A program made the position numbers and the translations under genes. DNA of 32,309 nt from assembly GCA_025453315.1 (NCBI GenBank), contig JALOQQ010000002.1, positions 1 through 32,309 of the forward strand, read 5' to 3'. The first letter of the stretch is position 1. Each line of letters starts with the position of its first letter. The DNA comes from Planctomycetota bacterium (GTDB lineage: Bacteria; Patescibacteriota; Patescibacteriia; Patescibacteriales; UBA12465). Positions 7,898 to 15,382 of the stretch are shown here, in pieces. The notes under the pieces were generated by a model. It ran no database searches, was not told the DNA's origin, and saw nothing but the letters and a program-made list of their open reading frames with translations.

Positions 7898-9283
7898 CTA
7901 ATCTAACAACTGTTTAATAGAATCTAGTTCTTGTTTTAGTTTTTCATTTTCTTTTTTAAGCTCATTAGAAATTTTATTATAAGCGTGCATAGCGGTTGTG
8001 TGATCGCGACCACCAAGCTCTTCACCAATTGTGGGATAAGAGGTGTTTAATTCTTCTCTCATAAGATAAATGGCCACCTGTCTAGGCCAAACTAATTCTT
8101 TTTTTCGTCCCTCGCCCAATAAATCTTTATTGGTTATGCCATAATATTTAACAACCGCCTCAATAATATCTTTGGGGGTGGTGTTTTTGGGTTGAGCGTT
8201 TGCTAAGATATCGCTTAAGATGTTTTTAACGCTTTTAATAGAGGGTTCTACTTTATTTAATTGATGAGAGGCAATTATTTTATTAAGGGCACCTTCTAAT
8301 TCTCTAACATTATTTTGAATACAGCCGGCCACATAACTTAGCACCTCGCGGTCTAGTGGAAAGTTTTTTTCATTTGCCTTTTTTTCTAAAATAGCCATTT
8401 TTGTTTCGACGTCTGGTTTTCCAACATCAACAACCATTCCAGATTCGAAACGAGAAGTAAGTCTTTTTTCTACGGCTGGTATTAGTTTTGGTGGTCGATC
8501 AGAGGTTAAGACTATTTGTTTGTTGTCTTGTAATAATTCATTAAAGGTGTGAAAAAACTCTTCTTGAGTTCCGTCTTTTCCGCCCATGAATTGAACATCG
8601 TCAACCAACAACAAGTCTACGTTTCGATAAACGCTTTTAAATTCCTTGGCCCTACCACCATGAACAGCCTGAACATAATTATTCATAAACTTTTCACTGG
8701 TGGTATATAATATTTTAGAAGTTTTCTTTAAGAGATCGTTGCCAACAGCTTGTAATAAATGAGTTTTCCCAAGCCCAACGCCACCATAAATAAATAGTGG
8801 ATTATATATTTCTCCCGGGCGATCAACAACCGCCTTACATGCGGCATAAGCTAGTTCATTTCCCTTACCAACTACAAAATTTTCAAAAAGATATCTAGTA
8901 TTAAGCCCACAAGAATTTGTTTTTTGTCCATCAATCCTAGATTCAGGGGTTGCGCTTGGTGTGGTTTCTAAATTAGCGGGCTGATTATTAGAGAAAGAAT
9001 AATTATTAATTGGCTGTCTGCTAGAGGCGTCGCGTTTTAACTCAACTCGATATTGTATCTCAGAAATTTTTTGATGACTGATTTTTTCTAGAGCCCCTAA
9101 AATACTTTTATGGTATTTCTCTTCAAGCCACTTTTTAGCAAAAGCGTTTGGAACTCCCACAATAACCTTATTTTGTTCAAAAGAAGAAATGAAAGTGTCT
9201 TTAAACCAGGTAATAAAGTTAGCGCGGGATAAGTTTACTTCAATCTCGCCCAACACCGCTTGCCAAAGTTGCTCGTTGTTCAT
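7898..9283 (-). CDS. dnaA: Chromosomal replication initiator protein DnaA
   Basis: An AAA+ ATPase that binds DnaA boxes, oligomerises and melts the origin. The 461-residue length is typical. The order is domain I (~1-80, helicase/loader contact), a short polar domain II linker (~85-125), the AAA+ domain with Walker A YGGVGLGKTHLL (~166-177) and the Walker B / sensor region LLLVDDVQFMGGK, and domain IV with the signature GRDHTTAMHAYNKI near the C-terminus (usual form DHTTVxHA). It is transcribed away from rpmH, the classical ancestral arrangement, with dnaN downstream. A promoter lies about 40 bases upstream; no Shine-Dalgarno is visible. Confidence 0.98.
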   Translation of the reverse strand: MNNEQLWQAVLGEIEVNLSRANFITWFKDTFISSFEQNKVIVGVPNAFAKKWLEEKYHKSILGALEKISHQKISEIQYRVELKRDASSRQPINNYSFSNNQPANLETTPSATPESRIDGQKTNSCGLNTRYLFENFVVGKGNELAYAACKAVVDRPGEIYNPLFIYGGVGLGKTHLLQAVGNDLLKKTSKILYTTSEKFMNNYVQAVHGGRAKEFKSVYRNVDLLLVDDVQFMGGKDGTQEEFFHTFNELLQDNKQIVLTSDRPPKLIPAVEKRLTSRFESGMVVDVGKPDVETKMAILEKKANEKNFPLDREVLSYVAGCIQNNVRELEGALNKIIASHQLNKVEPSIKSVKNILSDILANAQPKNTTPKDIIEAVVKYYGITNKDLLGEGRKKELVWPRQVAIYLMREELNTSYPTIGEELGGRDHTTAMHAYNKISNELKKENEKLKQELDSIKQLLD

Positions 9284-9318
9284 AGGGTATAAATTAAATT
9301 TTTATTTTTGATGAGCTT

Positions 9319-9346
9319 ATTATATCAAAAAACACTAAGCCCGCAA
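9319..9346 (-). promoter_or_regulatory. Probable dnaA promoter
   Basis: On the minus strand TTGCGG (9341-9346), a 16-base spacer and a perfect TATAAT (9319-9324). This gives a leader of roughly 30 bases. No DnaA box overlaps it. Confidence 0.6.
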
Positions 9347-9406
9347 TCCTAAAAAAATGTTTATAAGTTGTTAATAATTGGTGTATAATTTAAAAATAAA
9401 AATTTA

Positions 9407-9435
9407 TTGACCTTTTTAAGTTGAAATGTTATTGT
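9407..9435 (+). promoter_or_regulatory. Probable promoter of the rpmH-rnpA-yidD-yidC operon
   Basis: TTGACC (9407-9412), a 17-base spacer and TATTGT (9430-9435). It would give a leader of about 90 bases for rpmH. A second TATAAT lies at 9384-9389 without a good -35. Confidence 0.6.
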
Positions 9436-9444
9436 TAATCTAAT

Positions 9445-9500
9445 ATTGTCTTCTCAAGGGACAATCTATTTGTTTAATGAAGGAGACAAAGAAAAACTAA
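9445..9500 (+). promoter_or_regulatory. rpmH leader: hairpin and mini-ORF with a purine-rich block
   Basis: ATTGTC (9445-9450) pairs with GACAAT (9460-9465). Just after it is the only clear GAAGGAG-like purine block near a start codon in the window (about 9479-9485). It lies about 50 bases before the rpmH ATG, too far to act as its Shine-Dalgarno, and within a 7-codon frame (9477-9500, MKETKKN). Function is unknown. Confidence 0.3.
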
Positions 9501-9531
9501 AGTAAAATAATAAATATTAATAACAATTATT

Positions 9532-9669
9532 ATGCCAAAGCGCACCTATCAACCAAACAAGAAGCGTGCCCAGAAAAAACATGGATTCTTAAAGAGAATG
9601 AGCACTGCTAATGGTAGAAATGTTTTAAAAAGACGAAAAGATAAGGGTAGAAAAGTTTTATCTAAATAA
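9532..9669 (+). CDS. rpmH: 50S ribosomal protein L34
   Basis: A 45-residue highly basic protein beginning MPKRTYQPNKKRAQKKHGF and ending GRKVLSK, matching L34 over its whole length (the KRT.QP, HGF..RM.T..GR.VL and RR..KGR blocks). It binds 23S rRNA in the large subunit. It is the first gene of the conserved rpmH-rnpA-yidD-yidC cluster, divergent from dnaA, and ends 4 bases before rnpA. The ATG is preceded by an A/T-only stretch without a Shine-Dalgarno. Confidence 0.97.
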   Translation: MPKRTYQPNKKRAQKKHGFLKRMSTANGRNVLKRRKDKGRKVLSK

Positions 9670-9673
9670 AAAC

Positions 9674-10015
9674 ATGATTTTTAAGCAAGTTAGGCTTGCC
9701 AACCACAATGATTTTTTGAAAGTCTTTAAAACGGGACGTTCTTATTATAGTAAAAACATTGGGATTAGAAGTGCTCTTAATGATTTGGGATTAAACAGGA
9801 TTGGAATTTTAGTTGGATTAAGGGTATCTAAAATAGCAGTCAAAAGAAATAAAGTTAAAAGAATAATAAGAGGAATATTGCTCAAAGAAAAAGAAGAACT
9901 AAACAGCGGGAATGACATTGTTGTTATTGTTCAGCCCGGTATTTTAGACAAAAAAAGCACAGAAATAGAAGCAGAATTAAAAATAGCACTAAAAAAAGCA
10001 GGACTTTATAACTAA
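9674..10015 (+). CDS. rnpA: Ribonuclease P protein component
   Basis: A 113-residue basic protein that assists the RNase P RNA in 5'-end maturation of tRNAs. The RNA-binding helix signature VSKIAVKRNKVKRIIRG (~54-70) matches the RNR motif region of the family, and the N-terminal FLKVFKTGRSYYSKNI resembles the conserved F..v...g.r...... strand. Position between rpmH and yidD is diagnostic. It is one of the few genes here whose ATG is preceded by C rather than T. Confidence 0.93.
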   Translation: MIFKQVRLANHNDFLKVFKTGRSYYSKNIGIRSALNDLGLNRIGILVGLRVSKIAVKRNKVKRIIRGILLKEKEELNSGNDIVVIVQPGILDKKSTEIEAELKIALKKAGLYN

Positions 10016-10017
10016 TT

Positions 10018-10272
10018 ATGCTTAATTTTAAATATCACCCACGTTATTTTGTCATCAGATTGATTAAACTATATCAAAAAACAATTTCTTTTGATCATGG
10101 TTTTTTTAAATTTTTATATCCTCATGGATTCTGTCGCTTTAAACCAACTTGTTCAGAGTATGCCGTTTCGGCACTAGAAAAATACGGTTTATTTAAAGGA
10201 ACGATTAAGGCTATTTGGAGAATATTGCGTTGCAACCCCTTTAATAAGGGTGGTTACGACCCATTAAAATAA
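10018..10272 (+). CDS. yidD: Membrane protein insertion efficiency factor YidD
   Basis: A small 84-residue protein associated with YidC-dependent membrane insertion, acting at the inner face of the membrane. It contains the family core FCRFKPTCSEYAVSALEKYG (~40-59) and the C-terminal RILRCNPFNKGGYDP (~67-81) with its conserved cysteines. It starts 2 bases after rnpA and precedes yidC, the standard order. Confidence 0.95.
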   Translation: MLNFKYHPRYFVIRLIKLYQKTISFDHGFFKFLYPHGFCRFKPTCSEYAVSALEKYGLFKGTIKAIWRILRCNPFNKGGYDPLK

Positions 10273-10313
10273 TTTTTAATTTATAACCTTTTTATCTAAG
10301 GTTAGCCAAAAAA

Positions 10314-11075
10314 ATGATTTTCTTATTTCAAGTTATTTTTTATCAACCAATTTTAAACGTTTTGATTTTGTTATATAATTTTATTCCCGGTCACGATCTA
10401 GGAATTGCTATTATATTGCTAACCATAATTATTAAGTTGGTTCTTTGGCCACTTTCTAATCAGGCAATTAAGTCACAAAAGTATCTTCAAGATCTTCAAC
10501 CCAAAATTAATGAGTTAAAAGCTAAGTATGTGAATGATAAACAAGAAATGTCTAAAGCTTTAATGCTTTTATATAAAGAGCATAAAATAAACCCCTTTTC
10601 TTCTTGTTTGCCAATTTTAATTCAACTCCCCTTTCTTATTGCTGTTTACCAAGTTTTCCAAGATGGAATGAACAATAAATTGGGATTGGTCTATTCTTTT
10701 ATTACTAGACCAGAAAGCATTAACACTATTTCTTTTGCTTGGTTTAATGGTTTTGCTCTTAACTTAGCGGAAAAAAATATTTATTTAGCTATTTTGGCTG
10801 GAGCAGCTCAGTTTGTGCAAGCGAAAATGATGAGCACCAAAAGGTCTACGATTAAAACAGAGGGGGCAAAAGATGAAGATATGGCAGCCATAATGAACAA
10901 ACAAATGCTTTATTTTATGCCAGCTTTAACTGTTTTTATTGGTATGAGCCTACCAGCCGGTTTAACTCTTTATTGGTTTATTTCTACTTTATTAGCCGCG
11001 CTACAGCAACTAGTAGTTTTTAGAAAAATAAAAAAACCAGAGCACTCAGTTATTGAAGGAGAAGTGGTTAAATAA
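10314..11075 (+). CDS. yidC: Membrane protein insertase YidC (short form)
   Basis: A 253-residue Oxa1/YidC insertase of the short type: it lacks the large periplasmic domain of Gram-negative YidC. It has about five hydrophobic segments: ~1-25, ~27-50, ~95-120, ~145-165 and ~200-235. The cytoplasmic segment QPKINELKAKYVNDKQEMSKALM (~62-84, quoted in part) and the INPFSSCLPILIQLPFLIAVYQ block are typical. It inserts membrane proteins alone or with Sec. It is the last protein gene of the cluster; tRNA-Arg follows 38 bases later without an intervening terminator. Confidence 0.95.
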   Translation: MIFLFQVIFYQPILNVLILLYNFIPGHDLGIAIILLTIIIKLVLWPLSNQAIKSQKYLQDLQPKINELKAKYVNDKQEMSKALMLLYKEHKINPFSSCLPILIQLPFLIAVYQVFQDGMNNKLGLVYSFITRPESINTISFAWFNGFALNLAEKNIYLAILAGAAQFVQAKMMSTKRSTIKTEGAKDEDMAAIMNKQMLYFMPALTVFIGMSLPAGLTLYWFISTLLAALQQLVVFRKIKKPEHSVIEGEVVK

Positions 11076-11113
11076 ACTTTATCATATAACCCATAAATTT
11101 TAGGTAAATTAGA

Positions 11114-11185
11114 GTCCTCATAGTTTAATGGATAGAACGAGAACCTCCTAAGTTCTAAATCCACGTTCGATTCGTGGTGAGGACA
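11114..11185 (+). tRNA. tRNA-Arg (anticodon CCT)
   Basis: A full cloverleaf: acceptor GTCCTCA (11114-11120) with TGAGGAC (11178-11184), anticodon stem AGAAC/GTTCT enclosing CTCCTAA with anticodon CCT, T-arm CCACG-TTCGATT-CGTGG, and discriminator A. It reads AGG. The 3' CCA is not encoded. Confidence 0.95.
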
Positions 11186-11270
11186 CAGGAGTGTTAATAA
11201 TATTGTTGCTTAATTTTCTAAATATTATTATAATAAAAATTGTTTGTTAATTTTGTATTTTGTATATTTA

Positions 11271-11344
11271 GGGCCATTAGCTCAGTTGGCTAGAGCGCTT
11301 CCATGGCATGGAAGAGGTCAAGGGTTCAAGTCCCTTATGGTCCA
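11271..11344 (+). tRNA. tRNA-Ala (anticodon GGC)
   Basis: Acceptor GGGCCAT (11271-11277) with ATGGTCC (11337-11343, one G-U pair), anticodon stem CTTCC/GGAAG around ATGGCAT (anticodon GGC, reads GCC/GCU), T-arm with GGTTCAAG loop, discriminator A. The 3' CCA is not encoded. Confidence 0.95.
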
Positions 11345-11398
11345 CAATTAAAATCTTCTTAAATTAAATTTATAAGTTCTTTATAGAACTTTCATCTT

Positions 11399-11428
11399 TT
11401 GTTTAGTTTTTTCAAAATAAAATACAAT
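11399..11428 (+). promoter_or_regulatory. Possible promoter of the response regulator
   Basis: TTGTTT (11399-11404), an 18-base spacer and TACAAT (11423-11428). It predicts a leader of about 17 bases before the ATG at 11453. Confidence 0.45.
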
Positions 11429-11452
11429 ATTAACCAACCAAAAATCAAGATT

Positions 11453-11833
11453 ATGAAGAAGTACAGGATTCTTGTTGTGGATGATGAGCCCATTAATTTG
11501 GAGCTTATCTCAAGTTTTTTGAAAGATAATTATGAAGTTGTTACTGTTGATAATGGCGAAGCTGCCATTAAAATTGTTTCACAATCTCCCGGAGAGATTG
11601 ATGTTATTGTTTTAGATGTTAATATGCCGGTTAAAAATGGTTTTGAAGTGTGCCAAGAATTAATAGATGCACACCCCAACCATAGAATGAATAGCAAAAT
11701 TATGTTTTTCACGGCACAAGAAGCCCATGTTCGGGAAAAAAGTAGGGAATTTGGTTGTAGTTATTTAATGAAGCCTGGATCAAAGGATAATCTTTTAGGG
11801 GCAATAGAAAGAATTCTACAGGTTCTTAATTAA
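11453..11833 (+). CDS. Single-domain response regulator (receiver, CheY-like)
   Basis: A 126-residue receiver domain without an output domain. The acidic pocket DDE (10-12), phosphoacceptor aspartate D55 in VIVLDVNMP, T87 in FFTAQE and lysine K107 in YLMKPGS are all present, so it should be phosphorylatable. The ATG at 11453 starts directly at MKKYRILVVDDE; an upstream TTG would add 18 residues with no homology and would overlap the candidate promoter. No histidine kinase is in the window, so its partner is elsewhere. It is an isolated transcription unit with its own promoter and terminator. Confidence 0.92.
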   Translation: MKKYRILVVDDEPINLELISSFLKDNYEVVTVDNGEAAIKIVSQSPGEIDVIVLDVNMPVKNGFEVCQELIDAHPNHRMNSKIMFFTAQEAHVREKSREFGCSYLMKPGSKDNLLGAIERILQVLN

Positions 11834-11865
11834 ATTAAAAAATTAGAAAAAATGTTTTTCGCCCT

Positions 11866-11896
11866 TTAGTCTACGTTTATGTAGACTAATTTTTTT
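11866..11896 (+). terminator. Intrinsic terminator after the response regulator
   Basis: TTAGTCTAC (11866-11874) pairs with GTAGACTAA (11881-11889) across a 6-base loop, followed by a run of seven T. Confidence 0.9.
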
Positions 11897-11951
11897 ACAA
11901 AAAATTTAGAAAATAGCCTATTTTATATATGTTTTATAAATATTTTATTAG

Positions 11952-11980
11952 TTGAATTTTATCTTTTAAAATAGTATAAT
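11952..11980 (+). promoter_or_regulatory. Promoter of the thioredoxin reductase gene
   Basis: TTGAAT (11952-11957), a 17-base spacer and a perfect TATAAT (11975-11980). The leader would be about 30 bases, with no Shine-Dalgarno. Confidence 0.7.
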
Positions 11981-12017
11981 GATAAATAAGAACTTAAATT
12001 AATGTAAAAATATAAAT

Positions 12018-12947
12018 ATGTACGATGTTATTATTTTGGGCGGTGGTCCAGCTGGGGTAAGTGCTGGAATTTTTGCTGCCAGAAGAGAAATGAAAACCTT
12101 GATGATTACTAAAAATATTGGCGGTCAAATGGTGTGGGCGGCTGAAATTGAAAATTATCCAGGATTTAAGCATATAGAAAGTTTTGACTTAATTGTTAAA
12201 ATGAGGGAACAAATTTTATCTTGTGGTGTGGAGTTAAAAGAAGAAGAAGTTCAAAAAATTGAAAAAAATGGTGATATTTTTGAAATTTATACATCCAAGA
12301 ATAAATATGAAAGCAAAACTTTGATTATAGCCATGGGCTTATCGCCAAAGAAATTGGCGGTTCCAGGAGAAGATCGTTTAAATGGTAAAGGAGTGTCTTA
12401 TTGTGCTAATTGTGATGGGCCATTATTTAGAAATAAGGCTGTGGCCGTTGTTGGCGGTGGAAACTCAGCCCTAGATGCGGCCGAAGTTTTGTCTAAAATA
12501 GCTAACAAGGTCTACTTAATCAATCACTCAGATTCTTTTAAGGGATTTGAGGTTTTGGTTAAAGAGGTTCAAAATAGAGAAAATATTGAAGTTATTTTTA
12601 ATTCAGAACTGAAAGAAATAAATGGCGAGAACTCGGTGCAAAATATAAAAATAGAAAATAAAGAAAAGGGTGTAAGAGAGATTTTAGTAGATGGAATTTT
12701 TATAGAAATTGGCAGAATTGCTAGCACCAACATAACATCGGGAATTGTTGAGCGAGATGAAAAGAATCAAATTATTATAAATGAAAAATGTGAAACTAAG
12801 ACCCCGGGTGTTTTTGCTGCGGGAGATGTTACTAATGGTGAATTTAAACAGATTACAATTGCCTCTGGCCAAGGAACAATAGCCGCACTAGCCGCTTATC
12901 AATATTTACAATTAGATAAAAAGAATCCTTTAGTTTGGACAAAATAA
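12018..12947 (+). CDS. trxB: Thioredoxin reductase (FAD-dependent, TrxB family)
   Basis: A 309-residue flavoprotein that passes electrons to thioredoxin (trxA at 5.0 kb is the likely partner). FAD-binding GGGPAG occurs at ~8-13, the redox pair CANC at 129-132 followed by DGPLF, and the C-terminal FAD motif GVFAAGDVTNGEFKQITIASGQG is typical. The second Rossmann motif VVGGGNSALDAAE (~143-155) is present, but the HRRxxFR element that binds the NADPH 2'-phosphate in classical TrxB is replaced by NHSDSFKG. NADH or another donor is therefore possible (inference). Family assignment is firm; cofactor is open. No redox gene is adjacent. Confidence 0.92.
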   Translation: MYDVIILGGGPAGVSAGIFAARREMKTLMITKNIGGQMVWAAEIENYPGFKHIESFDLIVKMREQILSCGVELKEEEVQKIEKNGDIFEIYTSKNKYESKTLIIAMGLSPKKLAVPGEDRLNGKGVSYCANCDGPLFRNKAVAVVGGGNSALDAAEVLSKIANKVYLINHSDSFKGFEVLVKEVQNRENIEVIFNSELKEINGENSVQNIKIENKEKGVREILVDGIFIEIGRIASTNITSGIVERDEKNQIIINEKCETKTPGVFAAGDVTNGEFKQITIASGQGTIAALAAYQYLQLDKKNPLVWTK

Positions 12948-13075
12948 ATTATTTTTATTTTGTTTAACAATAATTAGATTGATTGTTTCTTAGATTTTTT
13001 CTTTTTTAATATTTAAAATAATTTGCTAATATTAGCCAAATATAAGTAAAATTCTTATTATTTGGTAAAAAAAAT

Positions 13076-14401
13076 ATGGCCGAACAATATAACAAATCAC
13101 ATGTTATTGCTATCGACATGGGATATGGACATCAACGAGCAGCATATCCGTTTTTACCAATTAGTGAGGCTGGTGTTATCAGTGCTAATGATTACCCCGG
13201 CATTAAAGAGGCTGAAAAAAAAGATTGGGAAAGTGGAAGAAAATGGTACGAACTTTTATCTTATTTTAAGAAAGTTCCTTTTTTAGGTGACCTTGCTTTT
13301 TCCGTTATGGACTATTTTCAAAAAATAGAACCATTTTATCCAAGAAGAGATTTGTCAAAACAAATTACTCAACAAAAATATTTTTTTGATAAAGTAAAGA
13401 ATGGTTTGGGAAGAGACTTAATTCATAATTTAAACAAAAACCCACTTCCCTTTTTAACCACTTTTTTTGTTTGTGCTTATTTCGCGGAATATCATGGTTA
13501 TAAAAATGAAATTTATTGTGTTGTCTGTGATGCTGACATTTCTCGTTCTTGGGCCCCGGTCAATCCCAAAGAAAGTCGTATTATTTATTTAGCACCAAAC
13601 AAAAGAGTTAAAGAAAGATTACAACTATACGGCGTTAGAGCTAACCATATTTATGTTACGGGGTTTCCTTTACCAAAAGAAAACATTGGTAGTTTAGAAG
13701 AACAAGAAATATTAAAGACAGATTTAAGAACTAGATTGTTTAATCTTGATCCTAGACAGGTTTATTATAATAAATATCGAAAAACCATCGAAGAATGGAT
13801 GGATCCACAAAAATATCAACCACAAAAAAGAATTTTAACCTTAACTTTCGCGGTTGGCGGCGCAGGCGCTCAAAGAGAATTGGGCGTTACTATTTTGCAT
13901 AGTTTAAGAAATAAAATTAAAGCCAAAGAAATAAAACTTAATCTTATAGCAGGTATTAGGAAAGATGTTGCTGATTTATTTGCACACGAAGTTAAAGATT
14001 GTGAATTAGAGCTTGGTAGCGAAGTAGAAGTTATTTATTCGGAAGACAAAATGACCTCTTTCAAAATGTTTAATCAAACCCTACATAACACCGATATACT
14101 TTGGACTAAGCCATCGGAATTATCTTTTTATAGTGGTTTAGGTCTACCAATTATTATGTCGGATCCCGTTGGTTCTCAAGAACATTATAATCGTGACTGG
14201 TTAATGGCTATTGGTGCTGGAGTTGATAATCAAGATCCCAAATATACAGATGAGTGGTTGTTTGATTGGGTTAATTCTGGTTGGCTGGCTGAAGCGGCAA
14301 TGAAAGGTTTTATGGACGCTCCTAAGCTTGGAACTTATCATGTTGAAGATATTGTTTTACGTCATAAGATTAGTGAAATTCAAGACGCTCATTTGCTTTA
14401 A
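13076..14401 (+). CDS. Glycosyltransferase-like protein, GT28 / MGDG-synthase type
   Basis: A 441-residue protein I assign to the GT-B fold. The N-terminal loop MGYGHQRAAYPF (~15-26) resembles the GxGHxxAA loop of MGDG synthases and MurG. The middle segment, running from CDADISRSWAPV through YLAPNKRVKERLQLYGV to VTGFP, follows the pattern of the MGDG synthase N-domain (Asp, Trp, acceptor-side loop, linker). The C-domain has the glycine-rich LTFAVGGAGAQRELG (~262-276) and a donor-binding-like block from TKPSELSFYSGLGLP to GSQEHYNRDWL. Acceptor and sugar are unknown. It is 2 bases upstream of an EamA transporter and near a glycosidase, suggesting an envelope lipid or glycan role. The ATG is chosen over a nearby TTG in another frame. 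Confidence 0.7.
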   Translation: MAEQYNKSHVIAIDMGYGHQRAAYPFLPISEAGVISANDYPGIKEAEKKDWESGRKWYELLSYFKKVPFLGDLAFSVMDYFQKIEPFYPRRDLSKQITQQKYFFDKVKNGLGRDLIHNLNKNPLPFLTTFFVCAYFAEYHGYKNEIYCVVCDADISRSWAPVNPKESRIIYLAPNKRVKERLQLYGVRANHIYVTGFPLPKENIGSLEEQEILKTDLRTRLFNLDPRQVYYNKYRKTIEEWMDPQKYQPQKRILTLTFAVGGAGAQRELGVTILHSLRNKIKAKEIKLNLIAGIRKDVADLFAHEVKDCELELGSEVEVIYSEDKMTSFKMFNQTLHNTDILWTKPSELSFYSGLGLPIIMSDPVGSQEHYNRDWLMAIGAGVDNQDPKYTDEWLFDWVNSGWLAEAAMKGFMDAPKLGTYHVEDIVLRHKISEIQDAHLL

Positions 14402-14403
14402 TT

Positions 14404-15345
14404 ATGTCTTGGCTTATTCTCGCGATTGTTTCCTACGTTATTTTAGCGGTAGTAAACTTAATGGATAAGTTTTTGGTTGATAATGTTTTACCGAGTAGTA
14501 AAGCCTATGCTTTTTTAGTTGGTTTCATGAGCGTTTTAATTATTATAATTGCCCCTTGGTTTTTAAATTGGCCGGGCTCTCATTTATTATTAGTTAATTT
14601 ATTAACCGGAGCTTTGTTCCCCCTAGCTTTATTGTTTTTGTATAGTTCTTTACACCGAGGAGATGCTTCTAAAATATTGGTTTTAATTGGTGGAATAGTT
14701 CCGGTCTTTTCTATAATTTTTTCTATAATTTTTCTTCAAGAAAAGTTTTCTAGTAACCAGTGGCTGGGGTTTGTTTTTCTTTTGATTGGTACTTTTGTTA
14801 TGGCTTTATTACCAGAACATCATAATTATTGGAAAGAACATGTGGGTATATTTAAAAGAAAATCTTTTCAAGGTCCTACATTGCTTTTAGCTATTTTAGC
14901 ATCTTTGTTTTTTGCCGCATTTTTTGTTGGGACAAAATATGCTTATACTGGACAAACTTTTTGGAGTGCTTTTATTTGGATCAGGATTGGTAGCGCTCTT
15001 ATGGCCTTGGCTTTTCTATTGCCAAAACACTGGCGCCATGAAATTATACGCTCTCTAACCCATCATTCTGGCCGTAGTAGTAAAAGCAATAAATGGTTAG
15101 TTTTGGGTAATCAAATTCTTTCTTCCGGTGGCTTTATTTTACAGAATTATGCAGTGTTTTTGGGTTCGGTGGCGGTAGTCAGTGCTCTTCAGGGGGTGCA
15201 ATATGCCGTTCTGTTAACACTAGGAATTGTGATAACTTTGTTTTTCCCTAAAATTTTAAAAGAAGATGTTTCTAAAAAGATTATTATCCAAAAAATAGCA
15301 GCGATTATTTGTATAGCCGTTGGACTTTATTATATTACTATATAA
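14404..15345 (+). CDS. EamA/DMT-family transporter
   Basis: A 313-residue membrane protein with about ten hydrophobic segments in two repeats (~1-140 and ~158-313), the layout of drug/metabolite transporters with EamA domains. The first repeat includes the characteristic KILVLIGGIVPVFSIIFSIIFLQEKFSSNQWLG region (quoted only as positions ~90-122), including the conserved E near the end of the helix and the following GxxLI segment. Substrates of this family include nucleotide sugars, amino acids and lipid-linked sugars. Adjacency to a glycosyltransferase (2-base spacing) favours a sugar-related cargo, by inference. Confidence 0.85.
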   Translation: MSWLILAIVSYVILAVVNLMDKFLVDNVLPSSKAYAFLVGFMSVLIIIIAPWFLNWPGSHLLLVNLLTGALFPLALLFLYSSLHRGDASKILVLIGGIVPVFSIIFSIIFLQEKFSSNQWLGFVFLLIGTFVMALLPEHHNYWKEHVGIFKRKSFQGPTLLLAILASLFFAAFFVGTKYAYTGQTFWSAFIWIRIGSALMALAFLLPKHWRHEIIRSLTHHSGRSSKSNKWLVLGNQILSSGGFILQNYAVFLGSVAVVSALQGVQYAVLLTLGIVITLFFPKILKEDVSKKIIIQKIAAIICIAVGLYYITI

Positions 15346-15382
15346 AACAAATTATTTTTTAAAATTTGCTTTAGTTTTATTT

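Noticed and set aside
13062..13286. 74-codon frame starting TTG and overlapping the glycosyltransferase start
   Set aside because: Wrong frame relative to the conserved GT protein at 13076; no homology features.
15320..15382. TTG-initiated extension of the glycosidase into the transporter gene
   Set aside because: The ATG at 15383 has T at -1 and is followed directly by a basic-hydrophobic signal anchor; the extension adds an unlikely second segment.
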